Shown: piece by piece, positions 58,317-64,000 of the stretch
Position numbering within the stretch: the stretch's first letter is position 1
Layout: each line of letters begins with the position of its first letter
Assembly: GCA_905178155.1 (NCBI GenBank)
Contig: CAJINV010000007.1
Span: forward strand, 2,337,151 to 2,401,150
From: Amoebophrya sp. A120
Lineage: Eukaryota; Sar; Dinophyceae; Syndiniales; Amoebophryaceae
DNA length: 64,000 nucleotides
Direction: 5' to 3'
Notes under the pieces: generated by a model
Databases searched by the model: none
The model's input: only the letters and a program-made list of their open reading frames with translations
Told to the model about the DNA's origin: nothing
Position numbers and translations under genes: made by a program

Positions 58317-58449
58317 TCAGGCGAAGATATTGATATAAACGAAACTCGTCAAAAGCCATAAGCATAAATTACGTTCCAAAGAGCGTGCGACAGAAGATGC
58401 CGATCGATCGATTGCGGCCTGTGTCATGTGCTTCTTCTCGATGCCGAAA

Positions 58450-60821
58450 ATGCCTCCCGTCGAATCGCTTGCCCGACGCTGTGCTCGCCCAATAAGCTGC
58501 CCCGGGGAATCCTTGCAGGGCCCGGGCCAAGCCAACAGGCAATACCAAAAACGCGTCTTGTGCAAAACACATGCCCGATGGCATGCGGCCCAAAGAAGGC
58601 GCCCCGGGCGAGTCCCAAACGAGCCGCCCCAGAGCAAATTGCAAACAATCAACCAGAACCCCCCCGGCGAATCGCTTGCCCGGCGCTGTGCTCGCCCAAT
58701 AAACTGCGTGCCCCGCGGAATCCCGGCGGGGCCCGGGCCAAGCCGACCGGCATTACCAAAAACGCGTCTTGTGCAAAACACTTGCCCGATTGTATGCGGC
58801 CCAAAGAAAGAGGGCGCCCTGGGCGAGTCCCAAACGAGCCGCCCCACAGCAAATTGCAAACAACCGAAATCCGCACCGGCGAATCGCTTGCCTGACGCTG
58901 TGCTCGCCCAATAAGCTGCCCCTGGGAATCCCGGCGGGGCCGGGGCCAAGCCAACAGGCAATACCAAAAACGCGTCTTGTGCAAAACACTTGCCCGATGG
59001 TATGCGGCCCAAAGAAAGAAGGCACCCTGCGCGAGTCCCAAGCGAGCCGCTCCAGAGCAAATTGCAAACAACCAAAATTCTCCCCGGCGAATCGCTTGCC
59101 CGACGCTGTGCTCGCCCAATAAGCTGCCCCGGGGAATCCCGGCTGGGCCCGGGCCAAGCCGATCTGCATCACCAAAAACACGTCTTGTGCAAAACACTTG
59201 CCCGATGGTATGCGGCCCAAAGAAAGAAGGCACCCTGCGCGAGTCCCAAACGAGCCGCCCAGAGCAAATTGCAAACAACCGGAATCCCCCCCCGGCGAAT
59301 CGAATCGCTTGCCCGACGCTGTGCTCGCCCAATAAGCTGCCCCGGGGAATCCCGGCGGGGCCCGGGCCAAGCCGGCCGGCATTACCAAAAACGCGTCTTG
59401 TGCAAAACACTTGCCCGATGGTAGGCGGCCCAAAGAAGGCGCCCTGGGCGAGTCCCAAACGAGCCGCCCCACCGCAAATTGCGAACAAGCAAAATCGTCT
59501 CCGACGAATCGCTTGCCCGACGCTGTGCTCGCCAAAAGAGCTGCCCCGATGAATCCCGGCGGGGCCCGGGCGGGCCAGGCCGGCGGACAATACGACGAAA
59601 AACGCGTCTTGTGCAAAACACTTGCCCGATGGTATGCGGCCCAAAGAAGGCGCCCTGGGCGAGTCTTAAACGAGCCGCCCCAGAGCAAATTGCAAACAAC
59701 CAACATCCCCCCCGGCGAATCGCTTGCCCGACGCTGTGCTCGCCCAAAAAGCTGCCCCGGGATATCGTGGCGGGGCCCGGGCTAAGCGAACAGGCAATAC
59801 CAAAAACGCGTCCTGTGCAAAACACTTGCCCGATGGTATGCGGCCCAAAGAAGGCGCCCTGGGCGAGTCCCGAACGAGCCGCCCCACCGCAAATTGCAAA
59901 CAACCAAAATCCCCCTCGGCGAATCGCTTGCCCGACACTGTGCTCGCCCGATAAGCGGCCCCGGGGCATCCTGGCGAGGCCCGGGCCAAGCCAACAGGCA
60001 ATACCAAAAACGCGTCTTGTGCAAAACACTTGCCCGAGGGTATGCGGCCCAAAGAAGGCGCCCCGGGCGAGTCCCAAACGAGCCGCCCCGCAACGAATTG
60101 CAAACAACCAAAATCCCCCCGGCGAATCGCCCGACGCTGTGCTCGCCCAATAAGCGGCCTCGGGGAATCCTGGCGGGGCCCGGCCCCGGGCCAAGCCAAC
60201 AGGCAATACCAAAACTGCGTCTTGCGCAAAACACTTGCCCGATGGTATGCTGCCCAAAGAAGGCACCCTGAGCGAGTCCCAAACGGCCCGCCCCAGAGCA
60301 AATTGCAAACCACCAAAATCCCCCCCGGCGAATCGCTTGCCCGACGCTGTGCTCGCCCAATAAGCTGCCCCGGGGAAAAATACTGGCGGGGCCCGGGCAA
60401 AGCCGACCGGCATTACCAAAAACGCGTCTTGTGCAAAACACGTGCCCGATGGTATGCAATCCAAAGAAGGAGCCCGGGGCGAGTCCCAAACGAGCCACCC
60501 CACAACAAATTACAATGAACAGAATCGTCTCCGACGAATCGCTTGCCCGACGCTGTGGTCGCCCAAAAAGCTGCCCCGGTGAATCCCGGCGGCGCCCCGG
60601 TCCGGCCAACGGGCGGTACCAAAAACGCGTCCTGTGCAAAACGCTTGCCCGATGGTGTGCGGCCCAAAAAAGACGCCCTGGACGGGTCCCAATCCCAAAC
60701 GAGCCGCCTTGCCGCAGATTGGAATTCCGAACAACTCAAATCCCTCCCCGACGAGTCGCTTGCCCGACGCTGTGCTCGCCAAAAAAAGCTACCCCGTAGA
60801 ATCAATCCCGGCGGGGCCGGG
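58450..60821. repeat. Tandem satellite, about 12 units of about 208 bp
   Basis: The phrase GCTTGCCCGACGCTGTGCTC recurs at about 58466, 58671, 58883, 59093, 59300, 59511, 59719, 59925, 60127, 60332, 60539 and 60757, a spacing of about 200-218 bp. Each unit also has CAAAAACGCGTCTTGTGCAA and CGAGTCCCAAACGAGC. Units are close but not identical. Because the unit length is not a multiple of three and the sequence is GC-rich, long frames appear in every phase; none is a gene. Confidence 0.95.
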
Positions 60822-60844
60822 TATGGTGGGGGCGAGAGGCATGT

Positions 60845-61430
60845 ATGAGATTTGCGATGTATGAGCGCTCATACATCGTAAAACTCATACATCATACATC
60901 GAAGATTTGAGGAGAGCGCGACGGTTTCCGTGTGCGATGTATAATGTACCGCACATGGTCCAGTGTATGATGTACGATGTATGGGTTGTATGATGTACGA
61001 TGTATGATACGTTGTCAATGTATCATACATCGCACATCATACAACCCATACATCGTACATCATACACTGATCGCACACCAATGATTGATGTAGCATACAT
61101 TGCAAATTGGATACGTCAATGTATGATGTATGATACATTGTACATTGATGCATCATACATTGCAAATTGGATACATCAATGTACGATGTATGATACACTG
61201 TAGATTGATGTATCATACATCATACATCATACATTGATGTATCATACATCATACATTGATGCTTCATACATACATCATACATTGATGCATCATACATCAT
61301 ACGTTGATGCTTCATACATTGCGCATTGATGTATCGCACATGGCTTACATCGTACGTCATACGTCGTTACGTCATACATGGCACATCATACATGGCACGT
61401 CATACATGGCACGTCATACATGATGCATTG
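60845..61430. repeat. ATGTATGATGT / ACATCATACAT minisatellite, left arm, with long hairpin
   Basis: Dense short repeats of TGTATGATGTA and its complement. Within it, about 60961-61010 and 61019-61069 are near-perfect reverse complements separated by a few bases, so this single-stranded segment could fold into a hairpin with about 48 bp of stem. Confidence 0.85.
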
Positions 61431-62617
61431 GTTGGATGTGTGGTGCTGCTTGCTTGGTGTTTGGTGCTGCTGCTTGATGCTGCTGCTGCTGCTTGATTGC
61501 CGCGCCGTGTGGAAGGCGAGCGACGGGCCTCGCCTGCAACTGGGAGGAACGCGCTGAAATAGCTGGCTCCTCTGCTAGCTCGAACAAACCATAAATTACA
61601 CGGCCAGTGGTCAACTCCATTTCCTCCAACTGCATCACAGAGCAACACCGGAACACTCTCTGCCCCGCGCGCCAAGAATAATTTTGCTGCGGAGCAGAAA
61701 AAATTCGATGAATTTTCATGCAGTGCGTAACTGTAACACTTTTTTTCTTCGATAATTTTGGAAAAATAATTACTGAAGAGAACGAAGCCGATCAATTTCC
61801 CTTTTTTTTTTTCTGAAAAAAAAAAGGAGCTCACTCCTCCCGTCGTATCCTCTAGTCCGTCCGGCCACCGCGATGTCCGCAGCATCTGCACACCATCGAA
61901 CTTTATTTATTTTAACTATTCTGCGAAGGAACCATACTCGAAAGGTAAGCACGCCGTCCTTGATGGTGTGCGCCAACTTCCTATTACAGAGGAAGTCGCG
62001 CCCCTGCTGGTGTGCTGAGTTTCGGCATCTTTCTGCAGATCGAATCCACTGTCCTAGAGTAGACATGATCGCGGCACGTCGTTTCAATCGTCGGAACGAT
62101 TCACCTGCATGCATCGACCATGTCATGTGCTGAAGCCCTGCACAGGCGCACACGCTTCTGGCACCAGCCCCATCCTAGTCGTTCGCTGTGCACTCTGCGC
62201 CAGGAAAGGCCGCTAGTGTGACACACCCAGGGGCCGCCCGCGTGGAGGACACGCATGCAGGACATTTTTGGCCCCCACACTACCACCCGCGACGCGCCTC
62301 ACCCTCATCGTGACGCAGCCTTAGGCGTGGGTGGGGTCGGCGGGTCTTGTCGTAAAACGTTTCCAGCGAGCGGTTGTCGTTCCGGCGTTTTGACAACCAA
62401 ACCACCAACCAAACCAGCATCCGCGAAATTTCAAAATAAAGACTTGCAAAACCCGCGAAGTTTCAAAATTTTATTTTTATTGATTTGCAAAATCCGCGAA
62501 GTTTCAATATTTTATTTCTATTGCCTAGAGAAATACACAGCAAACCAGCAAGCAAGCAGCGCACCAAGCAGCACCACGCAACCAACCAAACCACCAGACC
62601 ACACTACACCATACCCC

Positions 62618-63060
62618 ATGTATGACGTGCCATGTATGATGTGCCATGTATGGTCTACCATGTATGATGTACCATGTATGATGTGCCATGTATGATGTAC
62701 CATGTATGATGTGCCATGTATGGTGTATGATGTATGATGTATGATGTACCTCAAGCGCAGAAGTTGCGATGTATGGTGTATGATGTATGATGTATGATGT
62801 ACCTCAAGCGCAGAATTTGCGATGTATGATGTATGATGTATGATGTACCTCAAGCGCAGAATTTGCGATGTGTGATGTATGATGTACGAGGTACATCGCA
62901 GAATTTGCGACGTATGACGTATGATGTATGATGTACGAGGTACATACGTCGCAGAATTTGCGATGTATGATGTATGACGTATGATGTACAATGTTCGAAA
63001 GGTCGTTCTCCTCAAATCTTCGATGTATGATGTATGAGTTTTACGATGTATGAGCGCTCA
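62618..63060. repeat. ATGTATGATGT minisatellite, right arm, with GCAGAATTTGCGATG units
   Basis: Higher-order units of about 55-65 bp: a run of GATGTATGATGTATGATG, then TACCTCAAGCGCAGAATTTG or a variant, at about 62755, 62810 and 62860, then diverged copies at about 62900 and 62955. Nearer the centre, CATGTATGATGTGC-type units alternate. Confidence 0.85.
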
Positions 63061-63100
63061 TACATCGCAAATCTCATACATGCCTCTCGCCCCCACCATA

Positions 63101-63230
63101 TTGGGGGGGCCCGGGTCAGGCCGGCGGGCAATACGACCAAAAACGCGTCTTGTGCAAAACACTTGCCCGATGGTAGGCGGCCCAAAGAAGGCACCCTGGG
63201 CGGGTCCCACACGAGCTACGAAAGTCAATC
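63101..63230. repeat. Resumed partial unit of the 208-bp satellite
   Basis: Contains CAAAAACGCGTCTTGTGCAA, CACTTGCCCGATGGTAGGCG and CGGGTCCCACACGAG, matching the interior of the satellite unit. It continues where the unit broke off at 60821, which dates the 2.28-kb insertion after the array formed. Confidence 0.85.
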
Positions 63231-63703
63231 GATTTGATGTTCCAAAAGCCATGCGCTTACACAGCTACAGACGCAAAAAGGTACTCGCTTTGCCTGACTG
63301 ATCATGAGAATCCGCGAAATTTGAAAATTTTATTTTTATTGCATTTCCTCAAGGTCAAGAACAAGAGCTCGGAAGAAACAGACTGAAGTAGACGCGAAGC
63401 ACTACGTACAGCACGACGCTAAAATCATTTTTGTAGTATGTCCGTATATTTTCAGATTATGTGAAATTTAAAATTTTATTTTTTTATCCAAATTCAATGG
63501 CTCGCAGGAATTTAGGCAGTTCTACAAATTGCTCTTGTGCGCTTCGCGATTTTATCTACTTTTATAGATCCGCCTAATTTCAAAAATTTATTTTTATTGC
63601 TTTAACAAAATCGCGAAATTTTAAAATTTCATTTTTATCACAGATCAAATTCGCTTTCTACTTCGATTTCATCCGTCTGACTCAAACTATGTTTCCAATA
63701 GCC

Positions 63704-64000
63704 TTACTTTTCCCGCAAAGCCCGGCCGAATTCGACGAGATACCGATCCAAAATCCGTCTCGCTCCCTTCCTGTCGTAGTATACCGTCTCTTCCACCTTC
63801 AGCAGCAGTGCTGATAGCACCGCCGCCGCACAGTGGTGTGAGGAGAGGTTCGGCTCGGTGAGCAAGTGACTCAAGTCCACGATCAGTCGGACGGGCGGTG
63901 TGCCCTGTTTATAGTAGCGGATGAAATCCGCGTAAACCGCCGGCTCAGAGTGCGCACAGGCGCAGTTGAACGAGAAGGAATGGGCACTGTAGTCGGTCGT
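63704..64000 (-). CDS. 3' end of an unrecognised gene (partial at window edge)
   Basis: 99 codons open to the window end, reading TTDYSAHSFSFNCACAHSEP, then AVYADFIRYYKQGTPPVRL, IVDLSHLLTEPNLSSHHC and YLVEFGRALREK before TAA. Composition and codon use fit the other genes and the strand agrees. It has no start in the window. The stop lies in AAAAGTAAGG, which is also a good donor, so the exon could continue instead of ending; the nearest exon, at 58316, did not join in phase. The family is not recognised. Confidence 0.6.
   Translation of the reverse strand, partial: TTDYSAHSFSFNCACAHSEPAVYADFIRYYKQGTPPVRLIVDLSHLLTEPNLSSHHCAAAVLSALLLKVEETVYYDRKGARRILDRYLVEFGRALREK

Larger units (their letters stand above)
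60822..63100. mobile_element. 2.28-kb element with perfect 94-bp terminal inverted repeats, inserted in the satellite
   Basis: Positions 60822-60915 are the exact reverse complement of 63007-63100. The ends read TATGGTGGGGGCGAGAGG...CCTCTCGCCCCCACCATA, the same TAT...ATA rule as the introner-like introns. Satellite sequence stops at GGGGCCGGG on the left and resumes at CCCGGGTCAGG on the right, so the element sits inside one unit. Each arm holds a 22-bp palindrome centred on GAGCGCTC. The subterminal zones are ATGTATGATGT-type repeats; the centre (about 61430-62617) has no recognised gene. No transposase is visible, so it would be non-autonomous. Confidence 0.8.
62425..63650. repeat. Dispersed AT-rich motif CGCGAAATTTCAAAATTTTA
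   Basis: Six or seven copies of a motif of about 35 bp: TCCGCGAARTTTCAAAATTT followed by TATTTTTATTG. They lie at about 62432, 62455, 62495, 63310, 63458, 63575 and 63610. Copies lie both inside the 2.28-kb element and outside it on the right. Confidence 0.75.

Noticed and set aside
58317-60805. Long open frames of 120-373 codons in both strands of the satellite
   Set aside because: They arise from a GC-rich unit of about 208 bp repeated in tandem; every phase is open and the translations are the same repeat in shifted frames.
58450-60821. CRISPR array
   Set aside because: Units are about 208 bp, nearly identical throughout, with no short repeat/unique spacer alternation, in a eukaryotic context.

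Overview
The window is nuclear DNA of a eukaryote, most likely an alveolate of the dinoflagellate lineage. Three things point there: a cysteine/histidine finger of the form SxGHPxxCxxxCxYxxxxxGCxxGxxCxxCHLCxW that I know mainly from dinoflagellates, a very large multidomain polyketide-synthase-like gene, and the fact that every well-supported gene lies on the minus strand. A syndinian such as Amoebophrya, known for introner elements and non-canonical introns, is the best guess, but this is inference.

Layout, left to right (all minus strand, so each gene reads right to left): a protein with two zinc fingers (1093-4196), a hypothetical protein (4306-5211), mannose-6-phosphate isomerase (6540-8127), a giant midasin/MDN1 gene of about 7,200 codons with six AAA modules, an acidic region and a C-terminal MIDAS domain (8880-31351), a small hypothetical protein (33068-33628), a protein-kinase-like gene (about 34981-36923, 3' end unresolved), a coiled-coil protein (38456-39613), a GC-rich block without genes (about 39.9-41.9 kb), a gene-poor stretch, a 12-exon gene of about 2,200 codons that fuses polyketide synthase domains, a MetE-like domain and a flavin monooxygenase (45689-55267), a DUF3431-like protein (55974-58316), and a repeat-rich end. 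That end has a satellite of about 208 bp, interrupted by a 2.3-kb element with perfect 94-bp terminal inverted repeats, and then the 3' end of one more gene.

The most interesting signal is in the introns. Eleven gaps in reading frames (midasin 2, PKS-MetE-FMO 8, kinase 1) are filled by 150-416 bp elements. Nearly all begin TAT(C/G) and end ATA, carry terminal inverted repeats, and sit between direct repeats of usually 5 bp. Removing the element plus one repeat copy restores the frame and the expected family sequence, while GT-AG splicing does not. Several fall into families by terminal repeat, and one family occurs in both midasin and the PKS gene. They lie beside ordinary GT-AG introns in the same genes. 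They look like recently spread introner elements removed at non-canonical boundaries; DNA-level excision is the alternative.

The second result is the reconstructed AT-ACP-KS-ACP-MetE-like-linker-FMO protein, an architecture I do not recognise.
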